Source: Ancrocorticia sp052089425 (lineage in GTDB: Bacteria > Actinomycetota > Actinomycetes > Actinomycetales > Actinomycetaceae). From it: a stretch of DNA of 14,442 bases. The notes under the pieces are model-generated. The model ran no database searches. It was not told the origin of the DNA and saw only the letters and a program-made list of their open reading frames with translations. Shown one piece after another: positions 6,490 through 13,075 of the stretch (the first letter of the stretch is position 1; every line of letters starts with the position of its first letter). Where the stretch lies: contig NZ_JBQCZW010000044.1 of the NCBI RefSeq assembly GCF_052089425.1, forward strand, positions 1 through 14,442, in the 5' to 3' direction. The position numbers were made by a program, and so were the translations under genes.

Positions 6490-7197
6490 ATGGCTGGGAC
6501 CATCACAACTCTGGTGGCAACGTTTGCGATAGCGGTCATCGGGCAGAATCTCGCTAGGCGCCGCCCCAAGCAGAACCTCTCGAAGGACGGCGCGAGGCAG
6601 CGTCTTTCCAAATTCATGCTATTCGCCGGGATTCTGATTGCCTTGGGCGGACTGCTGCTACTAGGAACCGCGATGACGAGGCCCGAAGTGGACGATTTCG
6701 TCCCCATGCTCATTGCTTCGCTTGGACTCCTGATTGGCGGGGCGTTCTTTATTATCTTCTACGCCCTCTACTTCGTCGCGATCTCGTCAACCGGTATAGC
6801 CACTCGAGGTCTATTAGGTCAGAGCAAAGCCATACGTTACGACCAGCTCATCAGTTACAGGCTAGAACCCGGTGTGGACGAGAACCAGATCCTGAAATTG
6901 CAGGGTGCTGATGGCACCAAGATCAACATCAACGTCACCAAGTTCTACGCCGAACCGCTTCTCGAGTACTTGGCGAATAGAGAACAGCGTGAAACCGTGT
7001 GGGGTACGGCCACGGCCGTGTCGCCTACACGAAACACCCGTCCCGAAAACACGGTTCCGGACAGTAGCCGGCAGGATCAGCAGCCTCCGCGGTTACCTTC
7101 GGCCGAGAGTTCAGCGCCGTGGGGGTCCGGAACGTCCGCTTGGGGCGACGACGACGGATCCAACGCCCACAACGGGCCGTTTTACCAAGGACGATAG
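6490..7197 (+). CDS. Three-helix membrane protein with PH-like domain and GPFYQGR tail
   Basis: A 235-residue membrane protein. Hydrophobic segments lie at about 4-19, 42-61 and 71-98. The loop between the first two is strongly basic (ARRRPKQ), which places it and the C-terminal part in the cytoplasm. Residues 98-165 look like a small beta-rich, bacterial PH-like domain (ISSTGIATRGLLGQ, YDQLISYRLEP, ILKLQGADGTKINI). Residues 170-235 are low-complexity and probably disordered, ending NAHNGPFYQGR. That ending matches the 83-residue membrane protein at 3276-3527. The stretch GSGTSAWG (212-219) also recalls the GGGSAWG end of the bL12-like protein. SD AGGAAG lies 9 nt before the ATG. The gene is convergent with the ATPase gene. 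Family and function not recognised. Confidence 0.87.
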   Translation: MAGTITTLVATFAIAVIGQNLARRRPKQNLSKDGARQRLSKFMLFAGILIALGGLLLLGTAMTRPEVDDFVPMLIASLGLLIGGAFFIIFYALYFVAISSTGIATRGLLGQSKAIRYDQLISYRLEPGVDENQILKLQGADGTKININVTKFYAEPLLEYLANREQRETVWGTATAVSPTRNTRPENTVPDSSRQDQQPPRLPSAESSAPWGSGTSAWGDDDGSNAHNGPFYQGR

Positions 7198-7224
7198 ACG
7201 ACAGTTTCCGACGGTAGGGGACGA

Positions 7225-8475
7225 TCACAGCCCTAAGGAGGCAATTGCAACCACGTTGACACCATCACCGCGGCGATATGACGGCCCTGCTGACGTAATG
7301 ACTGTCAAAGAACTTGGCTGCTGCTCTACCTGTTCTGCGAATGCAAGCAAGCCGGCAGCCGCGCCATCGATGATCCCCGCAGCCGTCCCAAGTTTCACTT
7401 CGAATCCTGACCATGTTCCGTCTGGAAGAGTCACAATCGCATCGATTTCCCGTCCCGCGGAGTCGCGGGCATGCGACACTGATGCCCGCAGTGGCGCACC
7501 GTAAGCGCGCAGCTCGTGAATTACGAGAGACTCGAACAGTTGTCCTGTGAACGCTGGGTCCTTTTGTAGAGCTTCCGGCATAGCTTGCAATGCGGCTGCT
7601 GCTAGAGAGGGATCTGCGAAATGGCGCTTCGGTTCTTTGCGGAGAGTAGCCGACGAACGCAGGTGAGCGGACCACGCCGGCTGGTTCTCTATAACAAATA
7701 CCCGTTCAAGAGCGGCCACGTAATCCCGGACAGTATCCCGTGACAAGGTCATCTCGTCTTTAGCGAGAGTCGTCAGCGTGACCTCCGTGGCTACAGAACG
7801 TGCCAGCGATTTCAACAATCGAGAGACCCGAGCAGGGTCACGATCTATACCGTCAACAGTCCGAAGGTCTACCATCGCGATAGTTTCGAGATAGTCCGCG
7901 AGATTGAGGCTCACATCGCCAGTGGCCAGCTTCTGAAACGCCGGCCAGCCACCGATAACTAGGCGATCGGTCAGCCCTTTGAAGCTCATTCCCGGATCTG
8001 ACGCACGTGGGGGTTCCCCGCCGAGAACCTCCCCCAAAGAGACATCCGAGGTGCTGGCGCCAGCTTCGGCGAGTGTCATCGTATGCATTCGAAGACGGGC
8101 AATCCGTCCAGCTCCCGTATGTCTGGACGCATCGGCTCCAGGAGCTGTGGACCCAGTAAGAATATACTGTCCAACGTCTTGGCGGTCATCAACAGATCGT
8201 CTCACCGCATTCCACAAAGAGGGCACCAATTGCCACTCATCGATGAGACGCGGTGTAGCTCCCTCAAGAATCAGCAATGGATCAATTGAAGCTAACCCGG
8301 CCACGCGATCATCTTGATCCACATGAACCTCACTGTGAGCTGCCTGTGAAGCCGTTTCCGTCTTCCCCACTGCTCGAGGTCCCTCGATCAGTACGGCACC
8401 TGACCTACGCAGCGCTCGATCCAACTCCGCGTCAGCAATTCGCGGAATATACGCCCTATTCTTAGGATCAGACAT
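7225..8475 (-). CDS. AAA+ ATPase with DUF4143 and nuclease-like C-terminus
   Basis: A 416-residue protein of the AAA_14/DUF4143 type. Walker A is GPRAVGKT (32-39). Walker B ends in the DEWQ box (79-82) typical of this family. A sensor strand, YILTGST (104-110), and the arginine-rich HTGAGRIARLRM (119-130) follow. The middle is the DUF4143 helical and winged-helix part (LSRDTVRDYVAALERVFVI). The C-terminus (about 310-372) has FESLVIHELRAY, then GREIDAIV and SGFEVKLG, the E...D...ExK pattern of PD-(D/E)XK-type domains. The family is widespread, often horizontally spread, and functionally obscure. It has no SD; a -10 lies 6 nt before the ATG. Upstream is an array of 23-bp-phased repeats. It converges with the 6490 membrane protein gene. 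It looks intact. Nuclease activity is an inference from the motif. Confidence 0.93.
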   Translation of the reverse strand: MSDPKNRAYIPRIADAELDRALRRSGAVLIEGPRAVGKTETASQAAHSEVHVDQDDRVAGLASIDPLLILEGATPRLIDEWQLVPSLWNAVRRSVDDRQDVGQYILTGSTAPGADASRHTGAGRIARLRMHTMTLAEAGASTSDVSLGEVLGGEPPRASDPGMSFKGLTDRLVIGGWPAFQKLATGDVSLNLADYLETIAMVDLRTVDGIDRDPARVSRLLKSLARSVATEVTLTTLAKDEMTLSRDTVRDYVAALERVFVIENQPAWSAHLRSSATLRKEPKRHFADPSLAAAALQAMPEALQKDPAFTGQLFESLVIHELRAYGAPLRASVSHARDSAGREIDAIVTLPDGTWSGFEVKLGTAAGIIDGAAAGLLAFAEQVEQQPSSLTVITSAGPSYRRGDGVNVVAIASLGL

Positions 8476-8481
8476 AGTGGT

Positions 8482-8511
8482 ATTCTCGCAGCTCGAACGT
8501 CAACTCGTCAA
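8482..8511 (-). promoter_or_regulatory. Probable leaderless promoter of the ATPase gene
   Basis: On the minus strand, TTGACG (8506-8511) and an extended -10, TGC followed by GAGAAT (8482-8487), are 18 bp apart. Exactly 6 nt separate the -10 from the ATG at 8475. The -35 lies inside the proximal copy of the 12-bp repeat, so whatever binds the array would touch the promoter directly. Confidence 0.45.
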
Positions 8512-8587
8512 TTTAGAGCCATTCTAGTAGTCAATTTATAGACGTTTCACTCGTCAATTTAGAGATACTCTGATCGTCAATTTAGAA
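8507..8587. repeat. Four 12-bp direct repeats at exact 23-bp period
   Basis: GTCAATTTAGAG occurs at 8507-8518 and 8553-8564. GTCAATTTATAG occurs at 8530-8541 and GTCAATTTAGAA at 8576-8587. Start-to-start distance is 23 bp in every case, with unrelated 11-bp spacers. Three of the four copies are preceded by TC. The array fills the space between the divergent ATPase and corA genes; the proximal copy begins 31 bp from the ATPase start. On the ATPase strand each copy reads as CTCTAAATTGAC, and the proximal one supplies the predicted -35. I noticed no other copy in the window. The most likely role is a cooperative protein-binding site; spacers of 11 bp and lack of cas genes exclude a CRISPR. Confidence 0.93.
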
Positions 8588-8615
8588 GGGTTCCATTCGG
8601 ATACCTCTAGTGTGT

Positions 8616-8634
8616 AGTCAGTGATACCCTGACT
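8616..8634 (+). promoter_or_regulatory. Short inverted repeat before corA
   Basis: AGTCAG (8616-8621) and CTGACT (8629-8634) form a perfect 6-bp dyad with a 7-nt loop, 11 nt before the GGAGG SD of corA. It could be an operator or a leader hairpin. A 6-bp dyad can also arise by chance, and no known magnesium riboswitch is visible. Confidence 0.25.
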
Positions 8635-8654
8635 CCCGGACAACTGGAGGATGC

Positions 8655-9635
8655 ATGGCCCGCGAACATCAACGCTCACCGTTTGGCAATTGGCAGGCGA
8701 GCACTGACGGGCCCGCTGAACGCTCTTGGAGCAGTCCAACCGATACTGACGCAGGCGATACACCTATTGTTGTGCGCCAAATTGAGGACGGCGTCCCGCT
8801 CAACGAGGAAGAGAACGCCGCGTTCGACGATATTGGGCGGTATGTTCAAGAGGCGGACAACCGCATGGCACTTGCCATCATCCCCACTCCCGAGCACAGC
8901 GAGATAGAGGATGTTGCCACGGCCTGGAACCTGCATCCCCTTCTGGCTGAGGATCTCATGCACGCTGGCCAGCGCCCGAAGCTGGAACGCTACGGTGACG
9001 TGCTTTTCATGGTGGTCCGATCGGCCCGCTACATTGACGAAATTGAAGAGGTGGAGTTCAGCGAATTTCACCTCATCATGCAGCCGCGGGCATTGACGGT
9101 CATCTGTCAGGACGGACGACTTATTGATGGGACCCAGATTGGCACGCCAGAAGCCCAACGCCAAGGTGCCAGCGATGCACCGCTCGGGGCAGGTGCCCCG
9201 CTACTCGACAATGAAAAGCTGCTGAAGCTCGGGCCAGAGGCCATGGCCTACCGGTTGCTGGACGGCGTGGTTGACGGCTACTTCCCCGTCCTAGACGGTC
9301 TCCAGAATGATAAGGACGAAATCGAACGTCAGGTGTTCAGTGGGGACCCTACGGCAGCCGAACGCATCTACAACTTGAGCCAAGAAGTAGTTGANNNNNN
9401 NNNNNNNNNNNNNNNNNNNNNNNNNNNNNNNNNNNNNNNNNNNNNNNNNNNNNNNNNNNNNNNNNNNNNNNNNNNNNNNNNNNNNNNNNNNNNNATCATC
9501 TCAGCGATCTATGGGATGAACTTCGACAAAATGCCCGAACTCCACTGGGCATTCGGATACCCCATGGCCATCGGAGCCATGGTGGTATCCGCTGCCGCGC
9601 TCTACTACGTGTTCAAGCGCAAGGACTGGATGTAG
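8655..9635 (+). CDS. corA: CorA-type divalent cation transporter, interrupted by a gap
   Basis: Inner-membrane CorA/MIT channel for Mg2+ (or Co2+/Ni2+). The cytoplasmic N-terminal domain is present for 246 residues: VATAWNLHPLLAEDLMHAGQ (87-106), KLERYGDVLFMVV (109-121), EVEFSEFHLIMQPRALTVI (132-150), then helix residues ending LSQEVV. The sequence then enters 100 N. After it come the selectivity motif in IYGMNFDKMPELHWAFGYP, the second membrane helix and the basic end KRKDWM. The long helix and most of membrane helix one are missing in the gap; by comparison with known CorA about 90 residues (roughly 270 nt) should be there, so the 34 codons implied by the N run are not real and the frame across them is accidental. 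GGAGG stands 4 nt before the ATG. Probably intact in the organism. Confidence 0.93.
   Translation: MAREHQRSPFGNWQASTDGPAERSWSSPTDTDAGDTPIVVRQIEDGVPLNEEENAAFDDIGRYVQEADNRMALAIIPTPEHSEIEDVATAWNLHPLLAEDLMHAGQRPKLERYGDVLFMVVRSARYIDEIEEVEFSEFHLIMQPRALTVICQDGRLIDGTQIGTPEAQRQGASDAPLGAGAPLLDNEKLLKLGPEAMAYRLLDGVVDGYFPVLDGLQNDKDEIERQVFSGDPTAAERIYNLSQEVVXXXXXXXXXXXXXXXXXXXXXXXXXXXXXXXXXXIISAIYGMNFDKMPELHWAFGYPMAIGAMVVSAAALYYVFKRKDWM
9395..9494. other. Assembly gap (100 N) inside corA
   Basis: Exactly 100 N, a standard scaffold placeholder. The CorA family length implies that more than 100 bases are really missing here. Confidence 0.97.
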
Positions 9636-9656
9636 AGCTTTTCGCTCAACCGCTGA

Positions 9657-10511
9657 TTACTTACCGCTGAACACTGGGAAATCCGCGTGCTCACCGTAAT
9701 CCTTGGCGTCAACTGCCTTCAGCGCGGCCATGTCCTCATCGCTGATCTCGAAATCAAGGTCCGCATTGGTGCGCATGTGATCGAGGTTGACCGTCTTGGG
9801 TAACGGTTGAGTGCCTAGCTGCAGCGTGTACCGAATGCACAGCTGTGCGACACTGACGCCGTACTTCTCGGCAAGCGCGCCCAGCTCCGAGTTGCCCAGA
9901 ATGTCTCCATGACCAATCGGTGAATATGCTTGCACGAGGATGTCCTTGGACTGGCAGTATTCGATGAGATCGACCGGGGTATTGCCAACGTGCACCAACA
10001 GCTGGTTGACGTGTGGTGCCACCTCGCAGTTGTCCAGAATGTTGTCTACGTCCTTCTGCTGGAAGTTGGAGATTCCGATGGACCGAATCTTGCCCGCCTT
10101 GTAAGCTTCCTCAAGCGCACGCCATGCCTCACGGTTACCCTCGAAGTAATCGCCACCTCGGAAATCAGCCCACGGTTGGGGGCTGTGGATGAGCATCAGA
10201 TCAACATATTCCAAGCCCATTTTCTCCAGCGATCCGTCGATCGCTGCCACGGCACCGTCATAGTCCTTGATCTCCGCCGCCAGCTTCGTGGAGACGAACA
10301 GGTTCTCCCGTGCCACACCGCTGGTGCGCACACCCTCACCCACGCCACGTTCATTACCGTAGGCCTGAGCTGTGTCAATATTGCGGTAACCGATGCTGAT
10401 AGCCTCGCCCACGGCGCGGGAGGCATCGTCGTCGTCAATAAACCATGTCCCGAAACCAACTTTCGGTATCAAAACACCGTTGGACAACACGTACGTTTCA
10501 TTCAAAATCAT
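9657..10511 (-). CDS. Aldo-keto reductase
   Basis: A 284-residue NADPH-dependent (beta/alpha)8-barrel reductase of carbonyl compounds, similar to 2,5-diketo-gluconate/YvgN-type reductases. The catalytic tetrad is visible: D46 (NIDTAQAY), Y51, K76 (VSTKL) and H109 (LMLIHSPQPW). The signature IRSIGISNFQQKDVDNIL and the late LPKTVNLDHMRTN, which holds the cofactor-phosphate lysine, are present. It lies 10 nt after the cupin gene; its SD, AGGAG, overlaps the cupin stop codon, indicating coupled translation. It is the last gene of a three-gene operon (reductase, cupin, AKR) likely controlled by the divergent XRE regulator. It converges with corA with about 20 bp between. Physiological substrate unknown; detoxification of reactive aldehydes is an inference. 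Confidence 0.96.
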   Translation of the reverse strand: MILNETYVLSNGVLIPKVGFGTWFIDDDDASRAVGEAISIGYRNIDTAQAYGNERGVGEGVRTSGVARENLFVSTKLAAEIKDYDGAVAAIDGSLEKMGLEYVDLMLIHSPQPWADFRGGDYFEGNREAWRALEEAYKAGKIRSIGISNFQQKDVDNILDNCEVAPHVNQLLVHVGNTPVDLIEYCQSKDILVQAYSPIGHGDILGNSELGALAEKYGVSVAQLCIRYTLQLGTQPLPKTVNLDHMRTNADLDFEISDEDMAALKAVDAKDYGEHADFPVFSGK

Positions 10512-10521
10512 AACTTCGCTC

Positions 10522-10932
10522 CTACTTCAGGTGTGCGTACTCTTCATCGGTCACGGGCTCGAGCCACTCGTTGCTCGTGTTGTCACCGGGGACTTCAATG
10601 GCCAGATGCGCAAACCACGAATCCGCCTTAGCACCGTGCCAGTGCTTGACGTTCGCCGGGATGCTCGCCACCGAACCGGGCTCCAGGCTCACCGGATCCT
10701 CGCCTTCCGCCTGATACCAGCCGCTGCCAGCCGTGCACAGGAGGATCTGGCCGCCACCTGCCGTGGCATGATGGATATGCCAGTTGTTGCGACACCCGGG
10801 TTCGAAGGTCACGTTGCCAACGGGAACACCCTCGGTGGTCAACATGGTCAGATAGCTCTGGCCAATGAAATTCTGTCCGTATGGATTCTTCTCCCCACGC
10901 GGGAAGATACTGTCAAAATCTTGCGTGCTCAT
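10522..10932 (-). CDS. Cupin-domain protein, (R)-hydroxynitrile-lyase-like group
   Basis: A 136-residue single-cupin protein. The metal site fits H52 and H54 (NNWHIHH), Q62 (GGGQILL) and H97 (VKHWHGA), with H99 two residues later. The ending, SNEWLEPVTDEEYAHLK, and GSGWYQAEGEDPVSLEPGSVA are as in the small Mn-dependent cupins that include the bacterial (R)-mandelonitrile lyases. Most proteins of this group have no known hydroxynitrile substrate in vivo, so that activity is not claimed. The SD is GGGAG, 6 nt before the ATG. It sits 41 bp after the DHFR-like gene and 10 nt before the AKR gene. Pairing of such cupins with reductases under a stress regulator suggests a role in handling reactive electrophiles. 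Confidence 0.93.
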   Translation of the reverse strand: MSTQDFDSIFPRGEKNPYGQNFIGQSYLTMLTTEGVPVGNVTFEPGCRNNWHIHHATAGGGQILLCTAGSGWYQAEGEDPVSLEPGSVASIPANVKHWHGAKADSWFAHLAIEVPGDNTSNEWLEPVTDEEYAHLK

Positions 10933-10973
10933 GCTTTCTCCCAGATTCTCAGCGGCAATGTGGTGCGGTTCTA

Positions 10974-11696
10974 CTACTGGTTTTTGACCATATAGCGCAG
11001 CCAGACGGCGCCGCCTTCTTTAACTTCCACTGTCTCCAGCGTAAAACTTCTTGGATCGTCACTGGTCAGATTTCGCGCTTCGAATACCGACGGGCTGTCT
11101 GAGGCGCCATCCACTGCCGCCGCAATGACGATACTGAGTTCGTCGCACATGCCAGCCTGAATAAAGGACCAATTCAGCACTCCCCCGCCGCCTAGCATCA
11201 GAAGCTCGATGTGGAAGAGGTTCTTGAGCTTGCTCATGGCCAGCTGATAGTCCAGCTCCCGTTCTCCCGCGATGATGTAGGAGATGCCGAGGCCACGCAA
11301 GAACGCCTTGTAGGAGTTACTCGCTTTGTCCGTCAGTACCTCCAGCACATGTGCCTTCGTGCCCGCGTAGTTGAGATCAGGGCTGTCCCAACCCAACTTC
11401 CCCGCCGGATCCACCGACACGTAGGACATTCCGGCATCCGGGACGGCCACGAAATCGCCATCTGGAACCAGAGGGGCTTCCGGGTCCAGTGCCGGGTCAT
11501 GATAGTGGGTGAAATTATCGTCAGTGGTGATCCGCCCCGACAGCCAGCCCTGGTGCTTGTAGTAGGGATCGGGGCCGAAGGCGATCTCCTGAAATGCTTC
11601 TCCCGCCGCGTTACTTTCGGGCGTGTCCATGTACTTGCCAACGATCTTGCCGTCGATGGAGGTCAACATGTGACAGAAAATGTAGGGTCTATCCAT
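10974..11696 (-). CDS. DHFR-family / RibD C-terminal-like reductase
   Basis: A 240-residue protein with the RibD C-terminal/dihydrofolate reductase fold, predicted to use NADPH. It opens MDRPYIFCHMLTSIDGKIVG, the usual start of stand-alone members. YIIAGERELDY (140-150) and LLMLGGGGVLNWSFIQAGM (165-183) form the cofactor-binding part, followed by CDELSIVIAAAVDG and the terminal VEVKEGGAVWLRYMV. No deaminase domain is present, so it is not a bifunctional riboflavin enzyme. The ATG at 11696 touches a 100-N gap, so its SD and promoter are not visible; any reading frame continuing into the N run is an artefact. It heads an operon with the cupin and AKR genes and is divergent from an XRE regulator. 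Substrate unknown. Confidence 0.93.
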   Translation of the reverse strand: MDRPYIFCHMLTSIDGKIVGKYMDTPESNAAGEAFQEIAFGPDPYYKHQGWLSGRITTDDNFTHYHDPALDPEAPLVPDGDFVAVPDAGMSYVSVDPAGKLGWDSPDLNYAGTKAHVLEVLTDKASNSYKAFLRGLGISYIIAGERELDYQLAMSKLKNLFHIELLMLGGGGVLNWSFIQAGMCDELSIVIAAAVDGASDSPSVFEARNLTSDDPRSFTLETVEVKEGGAVWLRYMVKNQ

Positions 11697-11796
11697 NNNN
11701 NNNNNNNNNNNNNNNNNNNNNNNNNNNNNNNNNNNNNNNNNNNNNNNNNNNNNNNNNNNNNNNNNNNNNNNNNNNNNNNNNNNNNNNNNNNNNNNN
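11697..11796. other. Assembly gap (100 N) in a divergent promoter region
   Basis: A placeholder of 100 N directly abutting the DHFR-like start codon. It hides that operon's SD and promoter. Its true length is unknown and it could conceal a small gene. Confidence 0.97.
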
Positions 11797-11837
11797 TATT
11801 GTTTCGCCACGGCGTGGCCACCAAAAGCGGATGGAAG

Positions 11838-11879
11838 TATCCGGGGATAGAACTCTCCCCCTGTCTTTATCCCGGGATA
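11838..11879. promoter_or_regulatory. Two palindromic operators 30 bp apart before the XRE gene
   Basis: TATCCCGGGATA (11868-11879) is a perfect 12-bp palindrome. TATCCGGGGATA (11838-11849) is the same site with one changed base. Both extend by further matches (a G before the first, a C after the second). Their start-to-start distance of 30 bp is close to three helical turns. The second ends 16 bp before the ATG of the XRE gene and 2 bp before its SD, GGGAG. They are the likely binding sites of the XRE regulator, controlling itself and possibly the divergent reductase operon. Confidence 0.65.
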
Positions 11880-11895
11880 CTGGGAGACTATACGT

Positions 11896-12738
11896 ATGGC
11901 TGGCGATACCAAGAAGAATGAACTCGGCGTGTTTCTGCGGAACAGGCGAAGTCAGCTTCGCCCCGAAGATGTCGGGCTTTCGGAGAGCAAGGGTGCCCGT
12001 CGCGTCACTGGGTTACGGCGCGAGGAAGTGGCAACGCTCGCGTCCATTTCCACCGATTATTACACCCGTATCGAACAGGGCAGGATCAGTGCGTCGGCTT
12101 CAGTTCTCGGCACTATCGCGGAAGTCTTACGGTTGGGCGAGGACCAGCGCCGCTACCTCTTCAGCCTTGCTGGCAAACCATCAGTTCGCACGCCGCGCCC
12201 TGCCAAGCAACGGGTCAGGCCCCAACTTCAACGCCTGCTCGATGATCTTTCAGCAACGCCCGCTGTGGTGATGGGGCGGCGTATGGATCTACTCGCATGG
12301 AATCGGCTCGCTACCAAGATGATGTTGGACTTCGGGCAGATCCCCGAGAAGCAACGCAACTATGTCCGTATCCTGTTCACGCATCCCATCATGCGATCCC
12401 TGTACGCGGACTGGGAGACGGTTGCCAAAACCGCCGTGGCGCAGCTACGCATGGAGGCCGCCAAATATCCCGATGATCCACGGCTCACGGGGTTAGTTGG
12501 CGAGCTTTCCGTTCAGGATCCGCAGTTTGCGGGTTGGTGGGCGGCCCAGAACGTTGCCAGCCTGAGTACGGGAACGAAAACGCTTGTCCACCCGCGCGTG
12601 GGCGAACTCGTTTTGGATTGGGATACGTTGGTTGAGGCCGACGACGCCGAACAACAGCTCGTCATCTGGACCGCGGAACCCGGCAGTGTTACCTATGACG
12701 CGCTGCGGCGGCTGGCCGAACAGCGGACTGACGCTTGA
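11896..12738 (+). CDS. XRE-family regulator with MmyB-like ligand domain
   Basis: A 280-residue transcription factor. The helix-turn-helix lies at about 9-84: LGVFLRNRRSQLRPEDVGL, RVTGLRREEVATLASIS, then DYYTRIEQGR, the hallmark of this actinobacterial group. Residues 110-275 match the MmyB-like ligand-binding domain (LQRLLDDLSATPAVVMGRRM, DLLAWNRLA, FAGWWAAQNV, VGELVLDWDTL). Members with this domain commonly repress adjacent oxidoreductase genes and may bind fatty-acid-like or other small ligands. SD GGGAG is 9 nt before the ATG. The gene is divergent from the DHFR-cupin-AKR operon across a gap, and two palindromes precede it. It therefore most likely controls that operon and itself. It looks intact. 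Confidence 0.95.
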   Translation: MAGDTKKNELGVFLRNRRSQLRPEDVGLSESKGARRVTGLRREEVATLASISTDYYTRIEQGRISASASVLGTIAEVLRLGEDQRRYLFSLAGKPSVRTPRPAKQRVRPQLQRLLDDLSATPAVVMGRRMDLLAWNRLATKMMLDFGQIPEKQRNYVRILFTHPIMRSLYADWETVAKTAVAQLRMEAAKYPDDPRLTGLVGELSVQDPQFAGWWAAQNVASLSTGTKTLVHPRVGELVLDWDTLVEADDAEQQLVIWTAEPGSVTYDALRRLAEQRTDA

Positions 12739-12779
12739 CACTCCCGCGACATAGCTAAGCTCAAGGACGCCGCCGTTGC

Positions 12780-13075
12780 CTACTTGCGGCGATGATCCCT
12801 CAAGGTCTTGACCGTCTTGCCTCCGGCTAACGCTCCCGCAACGAGCAGCGGTTGGAAGAAGAGGCGCGCAAAGCGCTTCTGATCCGTATCCAGTCCGAAT
12901 CCGTCCTTGGCTTCAACGAACTGGGCGATGTTCCCGGGAAATATGATGATGAAGAATGCGGCGGTGGTCCCACCGATCCACGCACGCGCCGGTTGCTTCC
13001 ACACCGCGAGATTCGCCGCACCAAGAGCGATTTCGGCGGCGCCTGACACGAGCACAACAGTGTCAACATCCACGG
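12780..13075 (-). CDS. DoxX-like membrane protein, N-terminus lost in gap
   Basis: The visible 97-98 residues are the C-terminal two-thirds of a DoxX-family membrane protein. Membrane helices fall at about 4-24 (VVLVSGAAEIALGAANLAV), 31-53 (including FFIIIFPGNIAQFVE) and 70-86 (LFFQPLLVAGALAGG). SGAAEI and IFPGNIAQF are typical. The GTG at 13073 is most likely an internal valine, since the family has a first helix and about 45-50 residues before SGAAEI; those would lie in the gap. Just beyond the gap, GAAAGGG on the minus strand (about 13184-13190) is a plausible SD. It would be third in the MarR-GPx operon. DoxX partners with thiol-stress enzymes in mycobacteria, which fits; its biochemical role is not settled. 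Confidence 0.8.

Noticed and set aside
6905..7504. 199-codon plus-strand ORF bridging the 6490 gene end and the ATPase 3' end
   Set aside because: It overlaps two well-supported genes in another frame or strand and has a low-complexity, arginine- and proline-rich translation typical of shadow frames in GC-rich DNA.
8507..8587. CRISPR-like array
   Set aside because: Repeats of 12 bp with 11-bp spacers are far too short, there are only four units, and no cas gene is present. Phased binding sites explain it better.
9930..10631. 233-codon ORF on the plus strand opposite the aldo-keto reductase and cupin genes
   Set aside because: It is an antisense shadow of two genes with clear catalytic motifs and has no family features or SD of its own.
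11697..11912. N-terminal extension of the DHFR-like protein through the gap
   Set aside because: The family starts at MDRPYIF-like sequence, and the extension would cover the XRE operators and the N run.
11211..11921. 236-codon plus-strand ORF across the second gap
   Set aside because: It reads through 100 N and is antisense to the DHFR-like gene; the frame across the gap has no meaning.
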